A stretch of 40,175 bases of DNA, taken from assembly GCA_017405675.1 (NCBI GenBank), contig JAFRAB010000051.1, forward strand, positions 1-40,175, written 5' to 3'. Position 1 is the first letter of the stretch. Every line of letters begins with the position of its first letter. The position numbers were made by a program, and so were the translations under genes. This document shows, one piece after another, positions 14,667-23,399 of the stretch. The notes beneath the pieces were generated by a model. It was not told the origin of the DNA. It saw nothing but the letters and a program-made list of their open reading frames with translations, and ran no database searches. The stretch comes from Erysipelotrichaceae bacterium. Lineage in GTDB: Bacteria > Bacillota_I > Bacilli_A > Erysipelotrichales > Erysipelotrichaceae.

Positions 14667-15842
14667 ATGAAAAAGTTATTGGCAGTTTTATTGTCAGTTC
14701 TGATGGTAATCTGTCTTTTCGGCTGCGCAGGTGGCGGCGGAGAAGATGAACCAACACCAGAGCCTGGTGAAAAAACAGCAGCACAGGTCCAGAAGGAAAT
14801 CCTTGCTGGAATCGAACCAGATGTTTCAGTTACCGGTAAGTTAGTTGTTTATTCACCTAACTCAAACGGCGAAATTAACGCTATCAGACCTGGTTTCACA
14901 ACCAAGTATCCTAACGTAACTCTGGAAATCATCTCAATCGGTACAGGTGACTGTATCTCCAGAATTCAGGCTGAAGCAGAAAACCCTCAGTGTGACGTTA
15001 TGTGGGGCGGCATGAACTTTGAAAAGTGGTATAACTTCCAGGGATACTGGGAAAACTACATTTCACCAAATGCTGACAATTTACCAGCTGAGCTGCAGAA
15101 CAAGACTGGTGAAGGCGCAGGCTTCTTCACAAGCTATGGCTTAAGCGGCAACACTGCATTCGTTATCAATACCAGAATCCTGAAGAAGTTAGGTCTGGAA
15201 GTTTCTGACATCACAGGTTATCAGAGCTTAGTTGATCATGCTGACAAGTTAAAAGGTCAGGTATTATCAGGCGACCCTGTTAAGTCATCAAGTGCTTGGC
15301 AGGAACTGGTAGCTATGATCTATGTTTACGGCGATGGCTTCAGCAAGGGCTGGGCTGGACTCGACATGGACAAGAGCTGGGATTATGTTGAAAAGTTCAT
15401 CAGCTTAATCGACGGTTCAGTATTAAGCTCATCTTCAGCTGTATATAAGAACGTTACAGCCGGTGAAGCAGCAATCGGCGTTACATACGAAGACCCTGCT
15501 TTACAGTTATTAAAGGATGAAGCTGAAGATATCACTATGATCTATCCTGAAGAAGGTAACAATTGGACACCATGTGCAGCTGCAATCGTTAAGAATGCTC
15601 CTCATATGGATCTGGCTAAGTTATTCATTGACTTCTTAGTATCAAAAGAAGGTCAGGGATTATATCAGTGCACAACATTACGTCCTGCTGACAAGACAAT
15701 GGTCAACATCGTTAAGGGCATCAAGACATTCGACGAAATCCCTAACGTATTTGAACAGGATCAGCTGTACATCGCCAGCAATACTGCAGCATGGAAGGCA
15801 AAATGGTCAGAACTGCTGGATAAGTACAACGCTAATAAGTAA
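14667..15842 (+). CDS. ABC importer substrate-binding lipoprotein (iron/phosphonate/polyamine type)
   Basis: The 391-residue product has a lipoprotein signal with lipobox LFGC (C20) and a Gly/Glu/Pro linker. The mature protein belongs to the family 1 extracellular solute-binding fold: GKLVVYSPNSNGEINAIRPG, NPQCDVMWGG, GLSGNTAFVINTRIL and WQELVAMIYVYG follow the pattern of FbpA/AfuA and 2-aminoethylphosphonate-binding proteins. Codon use here is strongly biased (many TTA, GAC, GTT), as in highly expressed genes. The next genes encode its ATPase and fused permease. Ferric iron, a phosphonate or an organic amine are all possible ligands; the sequence alone does not settle it. Confidence 0.85.
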   Translation: MKKLLAVLLSVLMVICLFGCAGGGGEDEPTPEPGEKTAAQVQKEILAGIEPDVSVTGKLVVYSPNSNGEINAIRPGFTTKYPNVTLEIISIGTGDCISRIQAEAENPQCDVMWGGMNFEKWYNFQGYWENYISPNADNLPAELQNKTGEGAGFFTSYGLSGNTAFVINTRILKKLGLEVSDITGYQSLVDHADKLKGQVLSGDPVKSSSAWQELVAMIYVYGDGFSKGWAGLDMDKSWDYVEKFISLIDGSVLSSSSAVYKNVTAGEAAIGVTYEDPALQLLKDEAEDITMIYPEEGNNWTPCAAAIVKNAPHMDLAKLFIDFLVSKEGQGLYQCTTLRPADKTMVNIVKGIKTFDEIPNVFEQDQLYIASNTAAWKAKWSELLDKYNANK

Positions 15843-15868
15843 TTATCTGAAATCTGTATAAAACTGAC

Positions 15869-15911
15869 AAAGAGTGATTTGGGGCATTTTTAACTCGAAT
15901 CACTCTTTCTT
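15869..15911 (+). terminator. Intra-operon terminator/attenuator
   Basis: AAAGAGTGATT (15869-15879) and AATCACTCTTT (15898-15908) form an 11-bp stem with an 18-base loop, then CTTT. Located between binding protein and ATPase genes, it would set a surplus of binding protein over the membrane complex. Confidence 0.75.
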
Positions 15912-15937
15912 TGAAAGAATAATAGGAGGATAAACCA

Positions 15938-17086
15938 ATGAGTGTTGGTATTAAAATCAATCACGCCGTTAAAGCCTATGGTGATAATGTTGTAATTCCT
16001 GACCTTTCACTGGAAGTACAGGATGGGGAATTCTTTACCTTACTGGGACCATCCGGCTGCGGCAAGACCACACTGTTAAGAATGATTGCCGGTTTCAACT
16101 CCATTGAAGGCGGAGATTTCTATTTTGGAGACAAGCGCATCAATGATCTGGACCCGGCCAAGAGAAATATAGGCATGGTATTCCAGAACTACGCCATTTT
16201 CCCTCATCTGACCGTTGAAAAGAACGTTCAGTTCGGCTTGAAGAACCGTAAGATCTCCAAGGAAGACATGGAGAGAGATACCAAGCAGTTCATGGACTTA
16301 ATGCATATTACTGAATACAAGGACAGAATGCCTGAAAGACTCTCCGGCGACCAGCAGCAGCGTGTTGCCCTGGCAAGAGCCCTGGTTATCAAGCCTGATG
16401 TTCTGTTAATGGACGAACCTCTCAGTAACCTTGACGCCAAGTTAAGAGTTGAAATGAGAACTGTCATCAAACAGATCCAGAGAGAAGTAGGCATCACTAA
16501 CGTATATGTTACCCATGACCAGGAAGAAGCCATGAGCGTATCTGACAGAATCGCTGTCATGAACCTCGGCGAGATCCAGCATATCGGCAAGCCAAAGGAT
16601 ATCTATCAGAGACCTGCCAACCTGTTCGTTGCCAGCTTCATCGGCCGTACCAATCTGGTAAATGCCAAACTGGTTATGAAAGACGGCCAGGCACATCTTT
16701 GCTTCGCAGACGGATACAGTTTGGTAATGGATAACATCCTTCCGGAAGAAATGCATGATCAGGATGTCATCGTAGCCGTCAGACCTGAAGAAGTTGTAAT
16801 CAATAACGAAGAAGGTATCCATGGCAAGGTTGACGATTCAGTATTCCTGGGTCTGAATACCCATTACTATATCTTAAGTGATCAGGTTCACTGCATTCAT
16901 ACGGAAGACAAGGATGATGACCGTTTTGAACTGATTCAGGAATCAATGATCGATGAGATCATTCCTAACGGCAGTGAGGTCCGCCTGAAAATCAAGAAAG
17001 AAAAGGTCAACGTCTTTACAGCTGACGGATCAAAGAACATTGTGAAAGGTGTCAAGAACGATAAATACCTTTATGGCAATGACTAA
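15938..17086 (+). CDS. ABC importer ATPase, FbpC/PhnT-like
   Basis: The 382-residue protein is a typical importer ATPase with a C-terminal TOBE domain. Walker A is GPSGCGKTT, the Q-loop is VFQNYAIFPHLTV, Walker B is VLLMDEPLSNLDAKLR and the switch is [10 protein letters not shown]. The ABC signature reads LSGDQQQRVALARAL, with Asp in place of the second Gly of LSGGQ, a rare change that deserves notice. It lacks the insertion seen in the nearby PotA, so the two ATPases can be compared directly. GGAGG lies 8 bases before ATG 15938. It drives the fused permease encoded 11 bases downstream. Confidence 0.9.
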   Translation: MSVGIKINHAVKAYGDNVVIPDLSLEVQDGEFFTLLGPSGCGKTTLLRMIAGFNSIEGGDFYFGDKRINDLDPAKRNIGMVFQNYAIFPHLTVEKNVQFGLKNRKISKEDMERDTKQFMDLMHITEYKDRMPERLSGDQQQRVALARALVIKPDVLLMDEPLSNLDAKLRVEMRTVIKQIQREVGITNVYVTHDQEEAMSVSDRIAVMNLGEIQHIGKPKDIYQRPANLFVASFIGRTNLVNAKLVMKDGQAHLCFADGYSLVMDNILPEEMHDQDVIVAVRPEEVVINNEEGIHGKVDDSVFLGLNTHYYILSDQVHCIHTEDKDDDRFELIQESMIDEIIPNGSEVRLKIKKEKVNVFTADGSKNIVKGVKNDKYLYGND

Positions 17087-17097
17087 AGGTGATTATT

Positions 17098-18795
17098 ATG
17101 AAAAACGAAAATAAAAAACCGGTTCAGAAGCAGAAAAGAAACTACGACAGCTGGCTGATAGTTACTATCATCCTTCTTGTTTTCTACGGTTTCTTCATGC
17201 TTTATCCGATGTTTGCACTTGTCAAACAGTCATTTACCGATAAGGAAACCGGTGTTGTGTCAATGGTCAACTACATGGAATTCTTCAACAACAAATCCAA
17301 TGTACTGGCTCTGCAGCACAGTTTCAGTGTTTCCTTCTGGGTAACCGTATTTTCATTATTACTTGGTGTTCCGCTGGCTTACTTTACAACCTGCTACAAG
17401 ATCAGGGGAAGCAAGCTGATCAGAATTCTGATCATCCTAAGTTCCATGTCACCACCGTTTGTCGGAGCGTTCTCCTGGGTCGTATTTGCCGGTAATAACG
17501 GCATACTTACCCGTTTTATGGAGGATACCTTCGGAATCAACATGCCAAGCATCTATGGTTTCAACGGTATCGTACTGGTAATGACTTTAGGCTTCCTGTC
17601 TCTGGTATATCTGTATGTGTCCGGTGCCCTTAAGAACGTCGATAACTCTCTTATCGAAGCCAGTGCCAACCTGGGTACTTCCGGAATAAGACGTTTCATG
17701 AAAGTCATCATTCCGCTTATCATGCCGACCATCCTGGCCAGTGCCTTAATGGTATTCATGAGAGCGTTCGCTGACTTCGGTACGCCGGTATTCATCGGAA
17801 AGGGGTACCAGGTATTCACGGTATTGATCTATGACCAGTATTCAGGCGAAATGAGCCAGAACAAGGCTTATGCCGCCGCCTTAAGCGTTATTGCAATCAT
17901 CATTACAACCATCGTATTCCTGGTACAGAAGTGGGCTAACACCAAATTCGAATTCACCATGAATGCTCTGCATCCTGTTGAACAGAAAAAGGCTAAGCCA
18001 TTGCAGTCATTCCTGATGCATTTCTACTGCTACTTCATAACCTTCCTGGCATTCCTGCCGCAGATGTATGTTCTGTATTCTTCTTTCCAGAAGACTTCAG
18101 AATCAGGCCTGGTATTCAAGAAAGGCTATTCCCTGAACAGCTATAAGTATGTTCTGGAAGCTTATTCCGATACCATCTGGAATACCATCAAGATCGCTGT
18201 CAGTGCCTTATTGCTGGTAGTATTGGTTTCTGTAGTATGTGCATATCTGGTTGTCAGAAGAAGAAATATCTTTAACCAGACTCTGGATATCATGACCATG
18301 ATGCCTTACATCATTCCTGGTTCAGTTGTCGGTGTCGCCCTGATCGTAACCTTCAACAAGAGCGTATTAGGATTACCGGTAATGACAGGTGGGCCGTTCA
18401 TAATGATCATAGCCCTGATCATAAGACGTTCGCCGTACACGATCAGATCGTCTGTTGCCATCCTGCAGCAGATACCGCGGACGATCGAAGAAGCTTCCAT
18501 TTCTCTGGGAGCCTCCAAGGCTAAGACCTTCTTTACGGTAACACTGCCTATGATGCTTAACGGTGTCGTATCCGGTGCAATTCTGTCATGGGTATCAATC
18601 ATTACAGAGTTAAGTACAGCAATCTATCTGTTTACATACCGAACCAGAACAATGACTATTTCCGTATACGAACTTGTTACAAAGGGTTCTTACGGATATG
18701 CATCAGCCATGGCTTCTATACTGACAGTATTCACTGTTATATCTCTGGTACTGTACATGGTAGTAACCAAGGGCGAAGGTTCAGGTACTGCATAG
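17098..18795 (+). CDS. ABC importer permease with two fused channel domains (FbpB-like)
   Basis: I chose ATG 17098, with AAAGGTG 7 bases upstream, over a GTG nine bases earlier. The 565-residue protein contains two complete permease units in one chain, with about twelve hydrophobic segments. Each half has its own EAA coupling loop: EASANLGTSGIRRFMKVIIP in the first and EASISLGASKAKTFFTVTLP in the second. This fused arrangement is typical of FbpB-type ferric and some phosphonate or thiamine importers. It pairs with the ATPase just upstream and the lipoprotein at 14667. The substrate remains open. Confidence 0.9.
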   Translation: MKNENKKPVQKQKRNYDSWLIVTIILLVFYGFFMLYPMFALVKQSFTDKETGVVSMVNYMEFFNNKSNVLALQHSFSVSFWVTVFSLLLGVPLAYFTTCYKIRGSKLIRILIILSSMSPPFVGAFSWVVFAGNNGILTRFMEDTFGINMPSIYGFNGIVLVMTLGFLSLVYLYVSGALKNVDNSLIEASANLGTSGIRRFMKVIIPLIMPTILASALMVFMRAFADFGTPVFIGKGYQVFTVLIYDQYSGEMSQNKAYAAALSVIAIIITTIVFLVQKWANTKFEFTMNALHPVEQKKAKPLQSFLMHFYCYFITFLAFLPQMYVLYSSFQKTSESGLVFKKGYSLNSYKYVLEAYSDTIWNTIKIAVSALLLVVLVSVVCAYLVVRRRNIFNQTLDIMTMMPYIIPGSVVGVALIVTFNKSVLGLPVMTGGPFIMIIALIIRRSPYTIRSSVAILQQIPRTIEEASISLGASKAKTFFTVTLPMMLNGVVSGAILSWVSIITELSTAIYLFTYRTRTMTISVYELVTKGSYGYASAMASILTVFTVISLVLYMVVTKGEGSGTA

Positions 18796-18812
18796 AATCT
18801 GTTTAGGACATT

Positions 18813-19067
18813 ATGACAAAAATACACAAGTATCTGGTTCAGTCGATTGCCTTACTGATCTTCGGACGGTATGTGATGCTGAACAGGGAAACCGTAAATC
18901 CGTATTTTGCACTGGTAGTTCTATGCTGCCGGGAAACCGTAATAACATTACTTTATGTATTTGTTAACCGTAAAACGATCAGCAAAGATGAGAGTCAGTG
19001 GGAATTCATTTCGATATACGCGTATATTGTGGTAATTGTCATTGTATCAATGTTTTTCCTGATGTAA
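18813..19067 (+). CDS. Small hypothetical membrane protein
   Basis: The 84-residue product is mainly hydrophobic, with likely membrane segments near residues 8-22, 33-51 and 66-84. A short polar stretch (NRKTISKDESQWE) separates the last two. I do not recognise the family. It starts 17 bases after the permease stop with only a weak AGGA upstream, and ends at the terminator 19072-19103. It is therefore probably the last gene of the importer operon. No function is inferred beyond membrane location. Confidence 0.6.
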   Translation: MTKIHKYLVQSIALLIFGRYVMLNRETVNPYFALVVLCCRETVITLLYVFVNRKTISKDESQWEFISIYAYIVVIVIVSMFFLM

Positions 19068-19071
19068 TACA

Positions 19072-19103
19072 AGTGGCAGCCTTATCCGGCTGCCACTGTT
19101 TTG
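19072..19103 (+). terminator. Rho-independent terminator of the second importer operon
   Basis: GTGGCAGCC (19073-19081), loop TTATCC, GGCTGCCAC (19088-19096), then TGTTTTG. Confidence 0.88.
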
Positions 19104-19173
19104 ATTAATTTAGTATAGATAATCATAATATTTTGTAATAAAATGTAATTAAAGAAAGAAGGAAGGAAATAAA

Positions 19174-19935
19174 ATGAATTTACTGCAATTATTGTTGGGA
19201 ACACTGGTATCTCAGAGGACTGTTAATACTGTTTCCAAGAAGACAGGTGCCAATTCAAATCTGACATCTAAGCTGTTACTGGTTGCTATTCCTCTGTTGA
19301 TCAAATACATGACTTCAAATGCCAAGAAACAGAATGGCGCTCAGTCATTACTTAATGCCTTAGGACAGCACACAAACACAAACACCATGGCTGATCAGAT
19401 CCGGAATGCTGATGAAAATGATGGTGAAAAGATCATTCAGCACATTCTTGGCAACGATAAGAACAAGGTTGTTAACTCTCTGGCCAGCGAAACAGGTTTA
19501 ACAAGCAATCAGGTCAATCAGACACTGAGCAACATCGCACCAGCATTACTGTCAGGTCTGTCAGCTGCTACAACAGCAACTAACAACAAGAAGAAAAACA
19601 ATGGCATTGATTTATCAGATGGTCTTGATATGTCTGATCTGATGGGCTTATTCGGCGGTTCAAGCGGAAACACTTCAACCAGCTTATTAACCTCATTATT
19701 AGGCGGCGGTCAGCAGCAACAGCAGCAGTCCAGCGGAATGGGAGATATCTTAGGTGCTTTATTAGGTACTCAGACAACTTCAAACAAGAAGCCAGCTGCC
19801 AACAGCGGTGCTGATCTGACAGGTCTGTTATCATCCTTACTGGGTGCTCAGACACAGACAACTTCCAAGAAGAAAACAACTTCTCGGATTGATGGTACTG
19901 ATCTGATCAACCTGTTAACTGCTTTAAGCAAATAA
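19174..19935 (+). CDS. DUF937 family protein with low-complexity C-terminus
   Basis: The 253-residue protein has the DUF937 pattern in its first 130 residues: QSLLNALGQHTN, then ENDGEKIIQHILGNDKNKVV, then ASETGLTSNQVNQTLSNIAP and LLSGL. The rest is low complexity. Segments such as LTSLLGGGQQQQQQS, ILGALLGTQTT, LLSSLLGAQTQTT and DLINLLTAL recur between Thr/Ser/Lys-rich linkers, giving about four short Leu/Gly-rich helices. There is no clear signal peptide. GGAAGGAAAT precedes the start. The domain occurs widely in bacteria (YidB-type proteins), and its role is not firmly known. Confidence 0.75.
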   Translation: MNLLQLLLGTLVSQRTVNTVSKKTGANSNLTSKLLLVAIPLLIKYMTSNAKKQNGAQSLLNALGQHTNTNTMADQIRNADENDGEKIIQHILGNDKNKVVNSLASETGLTSNQVNQTLSNIAPALLSGLSAATTATNNKKKNNGIDLSDGLDMSDLMGLFGGSSGNTSTSLLTSLLGGGQQQQQQSSGMGDILGALLGTQTTSNKKPAANSGADLTGLLSSLLGAQTQTTSKKKTTSRIDGTDLINLLTALSK

Positions 19936-19996
19936 CAGTACAGAAGAAAAATTGCTTATTAGCTGCCATAATATTGGCTATGCAATTTGATTAAAC

Positions 19997-20024
19997 TTAA
20001 AGGCCGGTAAAAACTGGCCTTTAA
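19997..20024 (+). terminator. Rho-independent terminator after the DUF937 gene
   Basis: TTAAAGGCCGGT and ACTGGCCTTTAA form a 12-bp stem (one G-U) with loop AAAA. A second, weaker hairpin (AAATTGC with GCAATTT) lies just upstream at about 19956-19989. Confidence 0.75.
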
Positions 20025-20051
20025 TAATGTGTTTACTTTTTTTGTTTCTGT

Positions 20052-20063
20052 CGGTATATACCG
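20052..20063 (+). repeat. Perfect 12-bp palindrome upstream of the MORN-AAA gene
   Basis: CGGTATATACCG is a perfect palindrome 57 bases before the start codon. It could be an operator, but no partner protein is evident. Confidence 0.4.
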
Positions 20064-20119
20064 GCTTTTAAATATGAGATTTATGTTAAAATAAAAAAGT
20101 ATATCAGGGGTTTAGAATT

Positions 20120-22621
20120 ATGGTTATTCATCACAATAATGACAATACAGTAACAATTGATTATGACGACGGAGCCCATTATGAAGGTGGTTATTTATAT
20201 GGTTGGCCTCATGGTCAGGGTCATATGAAATACGCAAACAATAAAGAGTATATCGGTAATTTTAAGAATGGAAACTGGGATGGATATGGCAAAGCCATTT
20301 TCTATAATACTGACGGCAGTATCAATGAAGAATGTGAAGGCGCCTGGTCCAATAATCTCAGGAACGGACACATGACCACCAGATGGTACAGGAATAATCA
20401 CTTGCATTCACTGGAAGAAGGAGAATATCTGGGTGATGTAAGAAACGGAAAAACCACGTTCAGGTATTACGATTCTGAAGGGAACTTAACACATATATAT
20501 CATACGTATTATTTAAATGGAAAACTTCATGGTGACTATAAAGTCGAATGGGTCAAGGATAAAATGGTGTTAAATCAGAAGTACAATGATGGCGTTGTTG
20601 AAGGCAAGTCGATAATGCATTACGGATCTGAATATAAAGTAGAATATCTCAGAAACTGTGTTTACGAAGGTGATTTGCCAATAATAAATAACGCGTTCAC
20701 AAGACATGGGAAAGGCAAATATACAACTCCAGACGGAACTGTTTATGAAGGCAGTTATGTAAACGGAAACAGAAGCGGCATCTTTAAAATCACTTATCCT
20801 GACGGTTCCAGCAAGATTGTAAACTATGAAAATGATGAATTGAAGAGTGTCATCTTCCATAAAGACAAGTTTGGCAACGATATAAAGGAAGAAAAAGAAG
20901 TTCAGAAAAACGATACTGTCAGCACAAAGAAAAATGAAGTTATTGATGACAGATATCTGCATGTAGCCGATTACGGTAACAGTCAGTATTCATCTGAATT
21001 GCAGAGTTATTTTAAAGGCATTATTGGCATGGATAAGGTCAAGAAACAGCTAGATACGATGTATAAGCGTCTCAAGATCGATTCCATGCGCCGGATGGCT
21101 TTAGGTCTGAAAGCCAGCACTCAGGGATATTATTTCATTATTACAGGTAATCCCGGTACCGGTAAGACCACAGTCGCCAGAATTATCGGTAAAATGCTTT
21201 ATATGATGAATATCCTGCCAAAGGATACATTCATCGAAGTTGACAGAAGCAAGCTGGTTGGTCAGTATATTGGCCATACTGCTACCTTAACAGCCGAGAA
21301 GATCGAGTCTGCCAGAGGAGGAACTCTTTTCATTGATGAAGCATATACCTTGTTTAAAAAGGGGAATGAAAGAGACTTTGGAACAGAAGCTATTGATACT
21401 TTACTAAAGGACATGGAAGATCACCGCGGTGAATACTGTGTCATCATGGCCGGTTATGCTGAGCAGATGAGTGATATGATCAGAAATGCAAACCCGGGAC
21501 TGGCTTCCCGTTTTGATCATAAAATTGAAATCGATGATTATACATCTGATGAACTTATAGACATTCTGGTAACAATGGCAGAAACCCGTAAATTCCATAT
21601 CCGCAAGGAAGCCAGAAACATCATTCTGTCACGAATCAATAAGGAAAAAGTTGACGACACCTTTGATAATGCCAGATTTGCCAGAAGACTGCTGGATGAG
21701 GCTATTGAAAAACAGGCAATAAGATTATCTGAAAACATGGATGATCTGAATCTGGATGATCTGCAGGTTCTTGAAGCTCAGGATTTCGGTACGCTGGATA
21801 CTGATGAATCAACTCTTGAAAACTGTATGAATATCCTTAACAATCTGATAGGATTACAGTCGGTAAAAAACGAAGTGACAAATCTTGTCAATGCCATAAG
21901 GATTCAGAATGAAAGCCGTAAACGTGGACTGTCCATTGGAAACAATCAGATTCCTATGAATCTGGTGTTTACCGGTAATCCAGGTACTGGAAAAACAACA
22001 GTTGCCCGTTTACTGGGAAAGATTTACTATCATTTGGGTTTACTGAAGAGGGATGATGTTTTCGTTGAATGTGTCAGAGCTGATCTGATAGGTAGATATC
22101 AGGGTGAAACTGCTTTGAAGGTCAAGGAAGTTATCAGAAAGTCTCTCGGTGGTCTGTTATTCATAGATGAAGCATATTCACTGGTAAACAATGAGAATGA
22201 CTCATTCGGAATTGAAGCGGTTAACACCCTGGTAAGTGAAATTGAGAATAACAGAGAAAACCTGGCTGTGATTCTGGCTGGTTACACTAATGAAATGAAT
22301 GCCTTCCTTGATACAAACCCGGGATTGCGCAGCAGGTTATCAAAAATAATCGAATTCCAGGATTATTCTCCTGATGAAATGATGCAGATCTTCAGATTTG
22401 ATCTTGGCAGAAGAGGCTATAAACTGGTTTATTCAGATGAAACACTCAGACCATTATTGCGGCATGCCATGCAGGTAAAGGATTTCGGTAATGCCAGAGG
22501 GGTCAGAAACATTGCTGATAAGGTCATAGCAAATCATAATGACCGTATAAATACCATGGATTTCAGTATGCTGTCGAATGATGACCTGGTCAGCATTACA
22601 GATGATGATATAAAGTTCTAA
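20120..22621 (+). CDS. MORN-repeat protein with two AAA+ ATPase domains (SpoVK/CbbX type)
   Basis: The 833-residue protein has three parts. Residues 1 to about 250 hold MORN-type repeats: YEGGYLYGWPHGQGHMKY, YIGNFKNGNWDGYGKA, YLGDVRNGKT and YEGSYVNGNRSG. A charged linker follows. Then come two AAA+ domains of the CbbX/SpoVK subgroup. The first has GNPGTGKTT (near residue 345) and Walker B GGTLFIDEAYTLF (near 400). The second has GNPGTGKTT (near 620) and GGLLFIDEAYSLV (near 677). Each keeps the NPGLxSR arginine-finger region (NPGLASRF, NPGLRSRL). Both ATPase sites look active. Such ATPases remodel protein complexes, and MORN repeats bind lipids or proteins, so a membrane-linked remodelling machine is a reasonable guess. 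It appears to be a single-gene unit with its own terminator. Confidence 0.85.
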   Translation: MVIHHNNDNTVTIDYDDGAHYEGGYLYGWPHGQGHMKYANNKEYIGNFKNGNWDGYGKAIFYNTDGSINEECEGAWSNNLRNGHMTTRWYRNNHLHSLEEGEYLGDVRNGKTTFRYYDSEGNLTHIYHTYYLNGKLHGDYKVEWVKDKMVLNQKYNDGVVEGKSIMHYGSEYKVEYLRNCVYEGDLPIINNAFTRHGKGKYTTPDGTVYEGSYVNGNRSGIFKITYPDGSSKIVNYENDELKSVIFHKDKFGNDIKEEKEVQKNDTVSTKKNEVIDDRYLHVADYGNSQYSSELQSYFKGIIGMDKVKKQLDTMYKRLKIDSMRRMALGLKASTQGYYFIITGNPGTGKTTVARIIGKMLYMMNILPKDTFIEVDRSKLVGQYIGHTATLTAEKIESARGGTLFIDEAYTLFKKGNERDFGTEAIDTLLKDMEDHRGEYCVIMAGYAEQMSDMIRNANPGLASRFDHKIEIDDYTSDELIDILVTMAETRKFHIRKEARNIILSRINKEKVDDTFDNARFARRLLDEAIEKQAIRLSENMDDLNLDDLQVLEAQDFGTLDTDESTLENCMNILNNLIGLQSVKNEVTNLVNAIRIQNESRKRGLSIGNNQIPMNLVFTGNPGTGKTTVARLLGKIYYHLGLLKRDDVFVECVRADLIGRYQGETALKVKEVIRKSLGGLLFIDEAYSLVNNENDSFGIEAVNTLVSEIENNRENLAVILAGYTNEMNAFLDTNPGLRSRLSKIIEFQDYSPDEMMQIFRFDLGRRGYKLVYSDETLRPLLRHAMQVKDFGNARGVRNIADKVIANHNDRINTMDFSMLSNDDLVSITDDDIKF

Positions 22622-22624
22622 ATG

Positions 22625-22654
22625 AAAAGAATACTCGTCAGAGTATTCTTTTTG
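22625..22654 (+). terminator. Rho-independent terminator of the MORN-AAA gene
   Basis: AAAGAATACTC (22626-22636), loop GTCA, GAGTATTCTTT (22641-22651), then TT. Confidence 0.9.
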
Positions 22655-22681
22655 TGGTTATACAGCCGGTAGTTGTTTTAT

Positions 22682-22709
22682 TTGCAGAGTAATTAAAGTA
22701 ATATATAGA
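22682..22709 (+). promoter_or_regulatory. Probable promoter of the hypBB-oxidoreductase-hypA operon
   Basis: TTGCAG (22682-22687), 16 bases, TATAGA (22704-22709), shortly before ATG 22731. No nickel-regulator operator was recognised. Confidence 0.5.
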
Positions 22710-22730
22710 TGGAAGAAAAGGAAAACAGAA

Positions 22731-23399
22731 ATGTTTGAAGTATACGAAACAAAAGAACGCATAATGGCAGATAATGAGGCAGAGGCTGCCAAACTGAGAA
22801 AACTGCTCAGAGAAAATGGAACATTCATGGTCAATCTCATGGGTTCTCCAGGCAGCGGTAAAACCTCTGTGCTCATCAGAACAATTAATGCGCTTAAGGA
22901 AAAATACAGAATAGCAGTTATGGAAGCAGACGTGGAATCTGATGTTGATGCCAGAACTATTAATGATCTGGGTGTCAGAGTCATACAGCTTCATTCCGGC
23001 GGATTATGTCACATGGATGCTGACATGACAGCCAGAGGCGTGAATAAGCTGGGGATTGAGGAAACAGACCTGCTGATCTTGGAAAATATCGGCAATCTGG
23101 TGTGCCCGGCGGAATTTGATACCGGAGCTAACCTGAAGGTTATGATTCTTTCAGTGCCGGAAGGTGATGACAAACCGCTCAAGTATCCGCTTATGTTTAC
23201 CGTTTCTGACTGTATGCTGATCAATAAAATTGACACACTGCCGGTATTTGATTTTGACAGAGAAAAATGTCTGGAAAGAGCGCGCAGACTTAATGAAAAC
23301 ATCGTCAGTTTTGCGATAAGCGCTGAAACCGGTGAAGGTATGGATGAGTGGATCGAATGGCTTTCATCACAGATAGAGCAATGGAGGAATTCATTATGA
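22731..23399 (+). CDS. hypB: Hydrogenase nickel incorporation GTPase HypB, copy 1
   Basis: The 222-residue GTPase has P-loop GSPGSGKTS (38-46), MEADVESDVDA (switch region) and INKIDTLPVF, its NKxD guanine motif. The inter-subunit metal site of HypB is intact: C93 and H94 in GGLCHMD, and C125 in NLVCPAEFD. The N-terminal CxxCGC and His-rich extensions found in some HypB proteins are absent, which is common in short HypB forms. HypB works with HypA to insert nickel into [NiFe] hydrogenase. Its stop overlaps the start of a second hypB copy in ATGA. Confidence 0.93.
   Translation: MFEVYETKERIMADNEAEAAKLRKLLRENGTFMVNLMGSPGSGKTSVLIRTINALKEKYRIAVMEADVESDVDARTINDLGVRVIQLHSGGLCHMDADMTARGVNKLGIEETDLLILENIGNLVCPAEFDTGANLKVMILSVPEGDDKPLKYPLMFTVSDCMLINKIDTLPVFDFDREKCLERARRLNENIVSFAISAETGEGMDEWIEWLSSQIEQWRNSL

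Noticed and set aside
19680..19930. CAG-rich stretch in the DUF937 gene as a mobile or CRISPR repeat
   Set aside because: It encodes a glutamine run and Leu/Gly-rich segments in frame; spacing and sequence are irregular.
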